This document shows positions 41,598 through 50,103 of a stretch of DNA of 64,000 nt, piece by piece. Source of the stretch: an uncultured bacterium (GTDB lineage: Bacteria; Bacillota; Clostridia; Oscillospirales; Oscillospiraceae); assembly GCA_949293245.1 (NCBI GenBank), contig CASFCS010000014.1, positions 28,319 to 92,318 of the forward strand, read 5' to 3'. Position numbers and translations under genes: made by a program. Each line of letters begins with the position of its first letter. Position 1 is the stretch's first letter. Below the pieces are notes generated by a model. That model saw only the letters and a list, made by a program, of their open reading frames with translations. It was not told where the DNA came from and did not search any database.

Positions 41598-42812
41598 TCA
41601 GTCCAGCACCCGGATGACAGAGAGCACCGGGATGTTCTGCAGGCGGATACCCAGCTGGGTGCGGGTCATCTCGTCGGCGGTGATGCAGGCCGCCTCGTTC
41701 TCCGCCGCTCCCCGGCGGGCCAGGGGAAGCACGTCTCCCAGCATGGCCCGCATCATGTCGTTGGTGCAGCTGGCCCGGACGTACCAGCGGCTGCGCAGGG
41801 TATCAGGAGAGCGGGTGGTGTCCTCCCCGCCGGGGGCCCAGTCCATGAGCTTGCGGGAGCCGATGTGCTTGGCCGCGTCGATCACGTCGGCCACCACCGC
41901 CGAGGCGGTGGGCAGCTTACCGGCGCCCCGGCCGTAGAACATCACGTCCCCGATGGCGTCCCCCCGGACGGTGATGCCGTTGAACACGTCCTCCACCCCA
42001 GCCAGGGGGTTCTCGTTGTTCACCAGGTGGGGGGCCACATAGGCACAGATCCTGCCGTCCTCCTGACGGATAGCCCGGCCCAGCAGCTTGATCTTCCGCC
42101 CCGCCGCGTCGGCGTAGTCCACGTCCGCCAGGGTGATGCGGGTAATGCCCTCAGTGGGCACCTGGCGGGGGTAGATGTGCCGCCCGAAGGCGATGGCCGC
42201 CAGGATGCAGATCTTGCGGCAGGCGTCGTGACCCTCGGTGTCGGCGGAGGGGTCCCGCTCGGCGTACCCCCGCTCCTGGGCCTCCTTCAGGGCGGTGTCA
42301 AAAGACAGGCCCGCCCGGATCATCCGGGTCAGGATGTAGTTGGTGGTACCGTTGAGGATGCCGTAGATCTCCAGGATGTTGTTGGCCGCCAGGCACTGGG
42401 ACAGAGGGTGGATGATGGGGATGCCGCCCCCCACGCTGGCCTCAAAGAGGTAGTTCACGTTGTACTCCTTGGCCAGCATCAGCAGCTCATAGCCGTACTC
42501 CGCCACCAGCTCCTTGTTGGAGGTGACCACGCTCTTGCCCGCCTTCAGGGCCCGGCGGGTGAAGTCCAGGGCCACCGTGGCCCCGCCGATGGTCTCCACC
42601 ACCACGTCCACCTCCGGGTCGCTCTCGATGACGGAGAAATCCTTCACAAAGCACCCGGCATAGGGACTGTCGGGAAAATCCCGCACGTCCAGAATATACT
42701 TCAGGCGGACAAAATCGTCCACCTTGCGGGAGATGCTGTCCTCATGGCCGGTCAGCACCTCGGCTACGCCGGACCCCACGGTGCCGAAGCCCAGGATCGC
42801 TACATTAACCAT
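41598..42812 (-). CDS. hom: Homoserine dehydrogenase
   Basis: A 404-residue NAD(P)-dependent enzyme that reduces aspartate semialdehyde to homoserine for threonine and methionine. The nucleotide motif VAILGFGTVGSGVAEVL is N-terminal. NKELVAEYG near residue 100, the signature GILNGTTNYILT near 153, and EGHDACRKICILA near 200 are typical. A short C-terminal ACT-like part (WYVRASCTND onward) may sense threonine. It stands 26 bp after the ACT protein and 68 bp before lysC. Confidence 0.96.
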   Translation of the reverse strand: MVNVAILGFGTVGSGVAEVLTGHEDSISRKVDDFVRLKYILDVRDFPDSPYAGCFVKDFSVIESDPEVDVVVETIGGATVALDFTRRALKAGKSVVTSNKELVAEYGYELLMLAKEYNVNYLFEASVGGGIPIIHPLSQCLAANNILEIYGILNGTTNYILTRMIRAGLSFDTALKEAQERGYAERDPSADTEGHDACRKICILAAIAFGRHIYPRQVPTEGITRITLADVDYADAAGRKIKLLGRAIRQEDGRICAYVAPHLVNNENPLAGVEDVFNGITVRGDAIGDVMFYGRGAGKLPTASAVVADVIDAAKHIGSRKLMDWAPGGEDTTRSPDTLRSRWYVRASCTNDMMRAMLGDVLPLARRGAAENEAACITADEMTRTQLGIRLQNIPVLSVIRVLD

Positions 42813-42838
42813 TTGCTTGTTCTCCTCTCTGAGAATAT

Positions 42839-43276
42839 TCAGCCCGCCAGGATCTCACAGCGGATCACGCCCTTCTGGCCCCCCACGGCGGAGATCAGCT
42901 CCTCCATGGGCACCCGCAGTCCCGAGGTCTCCACCCCCATGGACACCGCGGCGCAGCCGCTGGTGGGAATGCCCTGGTTGATGGTGAGAATGTTCCCCCC
43001 CAGGTCCGCAAAGACGTTCAGCACCGAGGAGAGCACCCCCGGTTCGTCCTTGAGCATGATCTGTATGGTGACAATCCGCCCCTGCATCATATCCGTAAAG
43101 GGGCGCACGGCGTCCTTGTACTTATAGAAGGCGCTGCGGCTGATGCCGGTGCGCTTGGTGGCACTGTTGACGGTCTGTTCCTCCCCCGTCTCCAGCAGGC
43201 GCTTGGTCTCCGCCACCTTGAGGTAGATCTCCGGCAGGGCCGCCGCCTCGATGATAAAATATTTGGGTAGGGATGT
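42839..43276 (-). CDS. ACT domain protein, PheB-like (UPF0735)
   Basis: A 145-residue protein with a short N-terminal helix-turn-helix-like part (YLKVAETKRLLETGE, ATKRTGISRSAFYKYKDAV) and a C-terminal ACT domain (VTIQIMLKDEPGVLSSVLNVFADLGGNILTI would span residues about 72-102). ACT domains bind amino acids, so this is likely a regulator or sensor for the hom-lysC pathway. The GTG start at 43276 has AGGAGAGGA upstream; the longer frame to 43315 has no such site. Confidence 0.87.
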   Translation of the reverse strand, partial: TSLPKYFIIEAAALPEIYLKVAETKRLLETGEEQTVNSATKRTGISRSAFYKYKDAVRPFTDMMQGRIVTIQIMLKDEPGVLSSVLNVFADLGGNILTINQGIPTSGCAAVSMGVETSGLRVPMEELISAVGGQKGVIRCEILAG

Positions 43277-43356
43277 CACGGCCGGTCCTCTCCTCTCCCC
43301 GGATATTCCAGGCATGTGTCCTCAAATCGCGGTCATTTGTTCGTCCAATGTGGTCC

Positions 43357-43385
43357 ATTTTAGCACACTGAACCCGCCGTTTCAA
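43357..43385 (-). promoter_or_regulatory. Promoter of the pheB-like/hom/lysC operon
   Basis: TTGAAA (43380-43385), 17 bp and TAAAAT (43357-43362) on the minus strand. I see no lysine riboswitch or T-box in the roughly 75-nt leader. Confidence 0.7.
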
Positions 43386-43503
43386 GCCCCAAATAATTTG
43401 ACAAACAGCACAATTTTCCAATCCTCTCCCCGGGGTTTTTTGCGTGTTCCCACATATTTCTTCCATATCAGCATCATTCTGAAACAATTTTGCCCATCAG
43501 GCG

Positions 43504-43540
43504 CAAAACCGCGGGGGGCGGCATGTGTGCCGCCCCCCGC
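43504..43540 (-). terminator. Terminator after the penicillin-binding protein gene
   Basis: A 13-bp GC-rich stem (43511-43523 and 43528-43540) with a TGTG loop, followed on the minus strand by GTTTT. Confidence 0.8.
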
Positions 43541-43561
43541 GCCAGGCTCGGGTCCGGTCTG

Positions 43562-46339
43562 CTACGGGTGTATGGGGTTGGGCTCCAGAGAGGCATCCGG
43601 TTCATCCGGGTCCACCGGGTCTGTGGGATGGGTCTCCTCCCCTCCTCCACTTCCTTCATCCGGGGGCAGGCTGGGGTCCTCCGGGTTATCCGTGGGACCC
43701 TCCGGGTCGGTGTTGGGGTCGTCGGGATCCACGTCGGGGTCTTCCGTCTCCGGCGGCGTCAGGTGGACAGAGCACTCGGTGCGCTCCAGGCCCTCATAGT
43801 AGGACATGAGGTACATGGAATCGCTCACCGGCACCTGAATGGGCAGCTGCCGGTCGTAGTTGACCATATAGACGGTCTTGCAGCTCTCCTCCGGGCAGAA
43901 CTCCCCGGCCATATAGTACAGCCCCGTGGGATTGCCGCTGGCGTCCAGAATGGGGTCCTCCGTACACACGGTAATGGGCTGGTGACAGGTGCAGTTCTCC
44001 GCCGGCACATCGTCACTCATCAGAGTAAAGGTCTTTACCCGGCTGCCTCTGGGGTCGCTGCGGCAGCCCTCGGTGGCTCTCAGGCCGCAGTCCATACACA
44101 GCGACACCTGTACCACATCGCTGGGCGTGGAAAAGCTCTTGTTCTCCAGTCCCTCATGAATGCGGCTCATCACGCCCTTCCACATGGGGATGGCGGGGTT
44201 GCTGTTGGTGTTGATGCTGATGGGGTTGTCATATCCTGTCCACACCACAGCGGTGTAGTAGGGCGTGTACCCGGCAAACCACCGGTCATTGTTGCTGTTG
44301 GTGGTACCGGTCTTGCCGGCGGTGGTCATGTTGGACAGGTGGGCAGAGCTGCCGGTGCCATAGGTGGCGGCATTGGACAGCACCGTGTTGACATAGTAAG
44401 CGGTGCTCTCGCTGAGGGAGTAGGTGGTCTCCGGCGTGTTGTCAATGAGGACAGTGGCGTCCTCATCGTCGCCCTGAACCACCTTCAGGTAGACCACCGG
44501 CTCGGTATACACCCCGTTGCGGGGGAAGGTGGCGTAGGCCGCCGCCATCTCGAAGGTGGTCACGCCCTTGGTCAGGCCGCCCAGGGCCAGGGGGGCCAGG
44601 TCAATGTCCGACTTGGCCTGGCCGTTGACCTCCATATAGCTGATGACGTGGTCGGTAGACAGGTGGAATTTCTCCGTGAGGAATTCATAGGATACAGAGG
44701 GCGTCACATAATCGGCCAGCACCTTTACGGCCACCGTATTCACCGACCGGGTGACACCGTCCAAAATGGTGGTCAGGCCCTTGTAGCCCGAGGGAGAGTT
44801 TTTGGGCCAGGCGGCTCCGTTCATCACGGAGTAGGGCGAGTCGTCAATCACCGTGGCCGGGGTAATATACCCCAGCTCGAAGGCCGGGCCGTATACCGCC
44901 AGGGGCTTGAAGGAGGAGCCCGGCTGCCGCAGGGCGTCGGTGGCGTAGTTGAACAGGAGGTTGCCCTCCTTCTCCCCCACATACCCCGACATGGCCACCA
45001 CGTAGCCCGTCTCGTTGTCCACCACCGTGATGGCCGACTGCATGAGCTGGCCGTCGCTGGAGGTGTAGTTGAGATTGCTGCGGTCCTCATACACCTCGTC
45101 CACCGCCGCCTGGACATCCGGGTCAAAGGGGGTATAGATTTTCAGCCCGCCGCCGTACACCATGTCCTGGGCCGCCGTGTCCGAGAGGCCGTACATCTCC
45201 TTCAGGTCGGCGATGAGGCTGTCGATGACCGCTTCCGTGTACCAGTTGTAGACCTGGCCGGTCTGGTTTTCCTCCTCTTCCGCCTCCTCCACAAAGTGGA
45301 GCTCCTCCGCCGCGGCCTGGTCGTACTCCGCCTGGCTGATCTTGCCCTGGTCCAGCATCTCGCCCAGGATGGTCATCTGCCGGGCCTTGTTGTACTCCAA
45401 TCCGGTCCAGACGGTGCCCCCGTCCAGGGTGCCCACCTCTTCGCAGTTGGGGCAGGTGTCCCCCGCCTGGGTGGTGTACTTCCCGCACGCCGAGCACTTG
45501 TAGCGGGTAATCTCAATGGGGGAGAAGGGGTCATAGAGGGAGGGGTTGTTGGTGATGCCGATGAGGCTGGCGCATTCTGCCAGGGATAGTTCACTGACGC
45601 TCTTGCCAAAATAGCGCTGGGAGGCGGCCTCCACCCCGTTGCAGCCCTGGCCCAGATAGATATAGTTGAGGTACCACTCCAGGATCTCGTCCTTTTCGTA
45701 TTTCTTCTCCAGCTCCAGAGCGGTGAAGATCTCCTGGATCTTGCGCTTGACCGTCACGTCGTCGTACTGGGTGACATTCTTCACCAGCTGCTGAGTGAGG
45801 GTGGAGCCGCCGAAGTTGTCCTTCATGCCCAGGAACATATTCACGAAGGCCCCCGCCGTGCGGTACCAGTCCACCCCGTGGTGCTCCCAGAAGCGCTTGT
45901 CCTCAATGGCCACCACGGCCTCCTTGAGGTACTCCGGGATCTCGTCGTAGTCCACCCAGATGCGGTGCTCCAGGCCGGACAGGGTGGCCATCTCCACCAC
46001 CTCGCCGGTCTCACTGTCGGTGTAGTACACCGTGGAGCTCTCCCGGATAGAAATAGACTCCAGGGGCAGGTCGCACTGGGGCAGGATCACCGACTTGATA
46101 TAGACCGCTGCGTAGCAGGCCAGAAAGGCGCTGGTCACCAGGCCGATGAGAAGCAGCGTGCCCAGCACCTGCCCCAGCCGGAGAAAGACCCGGCCCACCG
46201 TGACCCCTTTGCCCCTGGACTTCCGCCGCCGGGGCGCGCCGGAGGAGAGGCGCCTGTCGCTCTCCTGAGAGCGGGTGGGCTGGCTGCTGCGCCGGGGACG
46301 GGGCTGCTCTCCGCCGGACTGTGTATGATAATTAGACAA
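43562..46339 (-). CDS. Class A penicillin-binding protein (PBP1A type) with zinc ribbon insert
   Basis: A 925-residue bifunctional peptidoglycan polymerase. A basic cytoplasmic tail (1-55) and one membrane helix (about 56-82) precede the GT51 glycosyltransferase domain: EDKRFWEHHGVDW near 143 and GGSTLTQQLVKNV near 173. The transpeptidase has the active-site SSFK near 476, SVN near 533 and KTGT near 676. Unusually, a CSACGKYTTQAGDTCPNCEE zinc ribbon (about 281-300) is inserted between the two domains on the outside of the membrane. A cysteine-rich segment (about 745-800) and a Pro/Asp/Glu tail follow. The start is TTG with GGAGG 7 nt upstream. Confidence 0.95.
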   Translation of the reverse strand: MSNYHTQSGGEQPRPRRSSQPTRSQESDRRLSSGAPRRRKSRGKGVTVGRVFLRLGQVLGTLLLIGLVTSAFLACYAAVYIKSVILPQCDLPLESISIRESSTVYYTDSETGEVVEMATLSGLEHRIWVDYDEIPEYLKEAVVAIEDKRFWEHHGVDWYRTAGAFVNMFLGMKDNFGGSTLTQQLVKNVTQYDDVTVKRKIQEIFTALELEKKYEKDEILEWYLNYIYLGQGCNGVEAASQRYFGKSVSELSLAECASLIGITNNPSLYDPFSPIEITRYKCSACGKYTTQAGDTCPNCEEVGTLDGGTVWTGLEYNKARQMTILGEMLDQGKISQAEYDQAAAEELHFVEEAEEEENQTGQVYNWYTEAVIDSLIADLKEMYGLSDTAAQDMVYGGGLKIYTPFDPDVQAAVDEVYEDRSNLNYTSSDGQLMQSAITVVDNETGYVVAMSGYVGEKEGNLLFNYATDALRQPGSSFKPLAVYGPAFELGYITPATVIDDSPYSVMNGAAWPKNSPSGYKGLTTILDGVTRSVNTVAVKVLADYVTPSVSYEFLTEKFHLSTDHVISYMEVNGQAKSDIDLAPLALGGLTKGVTTFEMAAAYATFPRNGVYTEPVVYLKVVQGDDEDATVLIDNTPETTYSLSESTAYYVNTVLSNAATYGTGSSAHLSNMTTAGKTGTTNSNNDRWFAGYTPYYTAVVWTGYDNPISINTNSNPAIPMWKGVMSRIHEGLENKSFSTPSDVVQVSLCMDCGLRATEGCRSDPRGSRVKTFTLMSDDVPAENCTCHQPITVCTEDPILDASGNPTGLYYMAGEFCPEESCKTVYMVNYDRQLPIQVPVSDSMYLMSYYEGLERTECSVHLTPPETEDPDVDPDDPNTDPEGPTDNPEDPSLPPDEGSGGGEETHPTDPVDPDEPDASLEPNPIHP

Positions 46340-46474
46340 GGAAACACCTCCACTTGTGGCACGCCCTCCCAGCCTCGCCTGTGTGCCGGCAGAGTTGGGA
46401 AAGGCCCTGACTGCTGTTAGATTCTGGTCCTCCAGAGGGCGGCGGCGCCGTTTTTCCCCCCTGAATTAAACTTT

Positions 46475-46503
46475 AGTATACCATGTTTTCATTACTCTGT
46501 CCA
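46475..46503 (-). promoter_or_regulatory. Promoter of the penicillin-binding protein gene
   Basis: TGGACA (46498-46503), 17 bp and TATACT (46475-46480) on the minus strand, with a leader of about 130 nt that shows no known regulatory fold. Confidence 0.65.
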
Positions 46504-46573
46504 CCCCGGCGGGGCACTTTTACCTGTTTCTTCCATTTTCTGACCGGCCGGTCCCGAATTTTTTCTCCCCCTC

Positions 46574-46602
46574 TTGCATTTTCACCCGGCCTTGGGTACA
46601 AT
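46574..46602 (+). promoter_or_regulatory. Promoter of the DUF1292 gene
   Basis: TTGCAT (46574-46579), 17 bp and TACAAT (46597-46602), about 60 bp before the start codon. Confidence 0.7.
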
Positions 46603-46661
46603 AGAGCCAGAGAAAAGGTATCCGGCTCCCCGCCGGTCCCCTGATTCAAGGAGGTTTTCCC

Positions 46662-46943
46662 ATGAGCGAGGAGTACGGCTCCGATTTTATCACCGTCACC
46701 GACGAGGAGGGCCAGGAGTTCGAGCTGGAGCATCTGGGCACCATTGAGCACAGCGGCCAGGCCTACATGGCTTTCCTGCCGGCGGAGATGGACGAGGACG
46801 ACGAGGACTTCGGGATGATCATCCTGAAGGTGATCGAGGAAAACGGCGAGGAGCTGCTGGCCGATGTAGACGATCAGGCCGAGCTCAACGCGGTCTACGA
46901 GCTGTTTATGGAGCAGCTCTTCCAGGAGGAGGACGAGGACTGA
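46662..46943 (+). CDS. DUF1292 domain protein
   Basis: A 93-residue, very acidic small protein. The pattern FITVTDEEGQEFELEHLGTI, followed by AYMAFLPAE and a hydrophobic strand GMIILKVIEENGEE, matches DUF1292, a family of unknown function common in Firmicutes, often near ruvX. AAGGAGG precedes the ATG. The Asp/Glu-rich centre and end make it unlikely to bind nucleic acid directly. Probable 6S RNA follows it. Confidence 0.88.
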   Translation: MSEEYGSDFITVTDEEGQEFELEHLGTIEHSGQAYMAFLPAEMDEDDEDFGMIILKVIEENGEELLADVDDQAELNAVYELFMEQLFQEEDED

Positions 46944-46977
46944 GTCTTCCCCTTTCCACTGTTTGGTTCCCCTGCTC

Positions 46978-47165
46978 GGTTCGTGAGGGACTCTTTTAAA
47001 CCCACATTTTAGATAAGGGATGCGCAGCTCGCGCCGCGGATTGCAGGCCTCCTGGCCCCAGGCCGGAAGTTGGAAGCAGTGAAACGGTTCGGCGGCAACC
47101 CACCTGCATCATGGTGCAGGTTCTAAATGGGTCCCCACGGCCAGAGCGGGGGTCCTTTTATTTTC
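46978..47165 (+). ncRNA. ssrS: Probable 6S RNA
   Basis: The 3' half has the 6S-like string CGGCGGCAACCCACCTG, a 7-bp hairpin (ACCTGCA/TGCAGGT) and GTTC. A closing stem can be drawn between CGTGAGGGAC...AACCCACATTTTAGA (46982-47012) and TTCTAAATGGGTCCCCACG (about 47120-47139), leaving a large central bubble as in 6S RNA, which binds RNA polymerase holoenzyme. A GC stem ending in CCTTTTATTTT (47131-47170) would terminate it. The 5' end is estimated; I see no clear promoter directly upstream. Confidence 0.62.
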
Positions 47166-47240
47166 CCACGTTTTGTATCGGGTGTTGTGAACAATCCGTA
47201 AAAACTGCACGCTCTTTCCCGTTCCCCCTCCAGATTCTAC

Positions 47241-47269
47241 TTGCACGGCGGAATAATCTGTTGTATAAT
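47241..47269 (+). promoter_or_regulatory. Promoter of the foldase gene
   Basis: TTGCAC (47241-47246), 17 bp and TATAAT (47264-47269), about 40 bp before the start codon. Confidence 0.82.
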
Positions 47270-47308
47270 ACCGCAGAATGACACCTTATGAGAGGACTGA
47301 ATGTTACC

Positions 47309-48838
47309 ATGAGCGCATCCAGAGAAAAAAAGCAGCGTCAGGGCGCCACCGGTCTGTCCCAGCGGGAGATCCAGGCCCAGAAGGCTGCCGCCCAGAAGCG
47401 CCGCAACATGATCATCTACAGCGTGATCGGGGCCGTGTGCGTGGTATTGGTGGTGGCTCTGCTGGTGTGGAACTCCAACTTCTTCCAGCGCCGCACCACC
47501 GCTGCCACCGTGGGCGACACCCAGTATGATGTGGCCGATCTGAGCTATTATTACTATAATGCCTATCTCTCCGAGTATATGATGGCCCAGTACGGCTACT
47601 CCGCCTTTGACCCCGACACCCCCGCCGACGAGCAGACCTATGACGAGGAGTCCGGCCAGACCTACTATGATTATTTCATGGAGAGTGCCCTGGAGACTCT
47701 GAAGACCACCACTGCCGCCTATGACGCCGCCCTGGCCGACGGCTATACCTCCGACGACGTGAAGGACGAGGTGGACGAGGCCATCCAGAGCGCCAAGGAC
47801 AGCGCCTCCACCAGCGGCTATGTCAACTTCAAGCAGTACCTGCTGGCCCAGTACGGCGAGTATATGACGGAGAGCAGCTACCGCACCGTCATCACCCGTC
47901 AGGCCATCGCCAACCGCTATATCAGCGATTATCAGGAGTCCCTGGAGTTCTCCGATGAGGAAATCCAGGCCTACTACGACGAAAACAAGGACAGCCTGGA
48001 CACCTTCACCTACTCCTATCTGGTGTTCAACCCCGCCGAGGTGGACAATGAGGACGAGTCCATGACCGACGAGGAGGTGGAGGCCGCTGAGGAGGCCAGC
48101 TTCGCTGATGCCAAGGACAAGGCCGATGCCGCCGCCCAGGCCCTGGAGAGCGGTTCCTCTGTAGAGGATGTGGCTGAGGAGTACGAGGTGGAGTCCTACT
48201 CTGCCGACGCCTCCTCCGTTGGTTCTTCTCTGAGCTCTATTTATAAGGAATGGCTCCAGTCTGCAGACCGGCAGGCCGGGGACGTCACCGTGATCGAGAA
48301 CGCCGAGACCAACTGCTATGTGGTGGTGTTCCACGACCGCTATCTGGACGAGACCCCCACTGTGGACACCCGCCGTCTGCTGGTGGCCGCGGAGATGGAT
48401 GAGGACGCCGACGAGCCCACCCAGGAGCAGATGGATGCCGCCAAAGCCAAGGCCGAAGAGCTGCTGGCCCAGTGGGAGAGCGGCGACAAGACCGCCGAGT
48501 CCTTCGGCGCTCTGGCGGACGAGAACACCGATGAGAACACCTCTGCCGAGGGCGGTCTCTTTGAGGCGGTCTACCAGGGCCGCTTCGCCTCCGCCTCCCC
48601 TGAGTACGACACCTGGCTCTTTGAGGAGGGCCGTCAGGAGGGGGACACCGCCGTGGTGGAGAGCGAGCAGTCCGGCTCTTACGGATACTTTGTGGTCTAC
48701 TACCAGGGGCAGAATGACCCCGTATGGTGGAGCAGCTGCGAAACCGCCCTGCTCAGCGAGGCTATGACCACCTGGCAGGAGGAGCTGGTGGAGGGCTACG
48801 CCGCCGCCCTGGCCTCCGGCGCCGACTATCTGCGCTGA
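47309..48838 (+). CDS. Membrane-anchored SurA/PrsA-like foldase
   Basis: A 509-residue protein with a basic cytoplasmic segment (about 1-33), one membrane helix (about 34-56, IIYSVIGAVCVVLVVALLVW) and a large acidic extracytoplasmic part. A SurA_N-like helical region is followed by two PpiC-like modules; the second runs from DTRRLLVAAEMDE near 355 to YGYFVVYYQGQNDP near 475. Such proteins help secreted proteins fold outside the membrane. There is no lipobox. Start uncertain: ATG at 47309 is preferred; ATG at 47288 adds seven residues. It ends at a strong terminator. Confidence 0.8.
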   Translation: MSASREKKQRQGATGLSQREIQAQKAAAQKRRNMIIYSVIGAVCVVLVVALLVWNSNFFQRRTTAATVGDTQYDVADLSYYYYNAYLSEYMMAQYGYSAFDPDTPADEQTYDEESGQTYYDYFMESALETLKTTTAAYDAALADGYTSDDVKDEVDEAIQSAKDSASTSGYVNFKQYLLAQYGEYMTESSYRTVITRQAIANRYISDYQESLEFSDEEIQAYYDENKDSLDTFTYSYLVFNPAEVDNEDESMTDEEVEAAEEASFADAKDKADAAAQALESGSSVEDVAEEYEVESYSADASSVGSSLSSIYKEWLQSADRQAGDVTVIENAETNCYVVVFHDRYLDETPTVDTRRLLVAAEMDEDADEPTQEQMDAAKAKAEELLAQWESGDKTAESFGALADENTDENTSAEGGLFEAVYQGRFASASPEYDTWLFEEGRQEGDTAVVESEQSGSYGYFVVYYQGQNDPVWWSSCETALLSEAMTTWQEELVEGYAAALASGADYLR

Positions 48839-48853
48839 GTCTTTTCAATGTAG

Positions 48854-48896
48854 AAAACATACGGGACAGGGCCGGCGCCCTGTCCCGTATGTTTTT
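48854..48896 (+). terminator. Strong terminator after the foldase gene
   Basis: A 19-bp perfect stem (48854-48872 and 48877-48895) with a 4-nt loop, ending in TTTTT. Confidence 0.93.
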
Positions 48897-48930
48897 CCGC
48901 TGCGTTACGTTCAGAAAAGGAGGAAGTGAA

Positions 48931-49647
48931 ATGGAGGAACAGTTTTCCCGTGCCGCCATGCTCCTGGGTCAGGAGGCCATGGAGCGCCTGGGGTCCAGCC
49001 ATGTGGCGGTGGTGGGGCTGGGAGGCGTGGGCAGCTGGTGCGCCGAGGCCCTCTGCCGCACCGGCGTGGGGTCCCTCACCCTGGTGGACCACGACCACAT
49101 CGCCCCCACCAACCTCAACCGGCAGGCCCAGGCTCTCCACTCCACCCTGGGGCAGTCCAAGGCCCTGGCCCTGGCCGCCCGCTGCCGGGACATTGCCCCG
49201 GAGGCCCGGGTTCGCCCCCTGGTGCTGCGCTACTGCGCCGACACCCGGGAGGACTTCTTCGCCGGGGGATATGACTATATCGTGGACGCCATCGACCTGG
49301 TGTCCTGCAAGCTGGACCTGATCGAGAGCGCCCGGGCCAGGGGCATCCCCATCATCTCCGCCCTGGGCACCGGCAACAAGCTGGACCCCGGCCAGCTCCA
49401 GGTGGCGGACATCTCCCGCACCCAGGGCTGCCCCCTGGCCCGGGTGATCCGCAAAGAGCTGCGGCAGCGGGGCATCCTCCACCACAAGGTGGTCTTTTCC
49501 CCCGAGCTGCCCCACGCCTGCACCCCCGGAGAGGAGGCCCCGCCCCCCGGCCGGCGGAGCATCCCCGCCAGCGTCATGTGGGTCCCCGCCTGCGCCGGGC
49601 TCCAGCTGGCGGCGGCGGTGGTGGCAGATCTCACCGGGCAGGTATAA
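48931..49647 (+). CDS. tcdA: tRNA threonylcarbamoyladenosine dehydratase
   Basis: A 239-residue E1-like enzyme that cyclises t6A to ct6A in tRNAs reading ANN codons. The ATP-binding Rossmann motif VVGLGGVGSWCAEALCRTG lies near residue 27, the catalytic-type VDHDHIAPTNLNRQ near 50, and YDYIVDAIDLVSCKLDLI near 110. SALGTGNKLDP and ISRTQGCPLARVIRKELR fit TcdA (CsdL/YgdL). AAAGGAGG is placed 7 nt before the ATG. Followed by a hairpin and two TauE-type genes. Confidence 0.93.
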   Translation: MEEQFSRAAMLLGQEAMERLGSSHVAVVGLGGVGSWCAEALCRTGVGSLTLVDHDHIAPTNLNRQAQALHSTLGQSKALALAARCRDIAPEARVRPLVLRYCADTREDFFAGGYDYIVDAIDLVSCKLDLIESARARGIPIISALGTGNKLDPGQLQVADISRTQGCPLARVIRKELRQRGILHHKVVFSPELPHACTPGEEAPPPGRRSIPASVMWVPACAGLQLAAAVVADLTGQV

Positions 49648-49729
49648 AAAATCCCTCCCATGGCTATGCTCCTGTGTACCAGGCCAACCGCGTCTCGGTT
49701 GGCCGGACACCTTGCCATGGGAGGTTTTT
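49646..49729 (+). terminator. Long hairpin between tcdA and the TauE genes
   Basis: An outer stem CCTCCCATGGC/GCCATGGGAGG (about 49654-49664 and 49714-49724) encloses an inner 9-bp stem GGCCAACCG/CGGTTGGCC, and both ends carry A-rich and T-rich flanks (49646-49651, 49725-49729). It works as a terminator for tcdA by shape. The 3' arm includes the GGGAGG ribosome binding site of the next gene. Confidence 0.7.
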
Positions 49730-49731
49730 CT

Positions 49732-50103
49732 ATGAAGGAATCCGATGAGACCCTCAAACGGCAGCGAGCCGCCGCGGCGGGCATGGCCGCCGGGCTGCTT
49801 AACGGCTTTTTCGGCGGCGGCGGGGGCGTGGTGCTGGTGCCCCTGCTGACCCGGCGGTGCGGCCTCACCCAGCGGCGGGCCTTCGCCACCTCTGTGGCCA
49901 TCATACTGCCCCTGTGCGCCCTGTCCGCCCTGCTCTACTACTGGCAGGGCCAGCTGGACCTGGCCGCCGCCCTGCCCTACCTGCTGGGGGGACTGCTGGG
50001 GGGCAGCGTGGGGGGCATGGTGTTCGGCAAAATGTCCCCCAAGTGGCTGCGCCGCCTGTTCGCTCTGCTGCTGGTGTGGGGCGGCCTGCGCTCCCTGCTG
50101 TGA
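49732..50103 (+). CDS. TauE/SafE half-size membrane protein (first)
   Basis: A 123-residue membrane protein equal to the first half of a TauE/SafE anion exporter. GLLNGFFGGGGGVVLVPLL near residue 21 is the conserved glycine-rich helix and LLGGLLGGSVGGMVFGK near 80 a second family segment. About four membrane helices are seen. Full TauE proteins have about 250 residues with two such halves in one chain. Here a TGATG junction (50101-50105) leads into the second half. Substrates in the family are sulfite, sulfoacetate and similar organic anions; the actual one is unknown. Confidence 0.85.
   Translation: MKESDETLKRQRAAAAGMAAGLLNGFFGGGGGVVLVPLLTRRCGLTQRRAFATSVAIILPLCALSALLYYWQGQLDLAAALPYLLGGLLGGSVGGMVFGKMSPKWLRRLFALLLVWGGLRSLL

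Noticed and set aside
43277..43385. Lysine riboswitch or T-box before the hom-lysC operon
   Set aside because: The leader from the predicted start is about 75 nt, too short for a lysine riboswitch, and has no T-box core.
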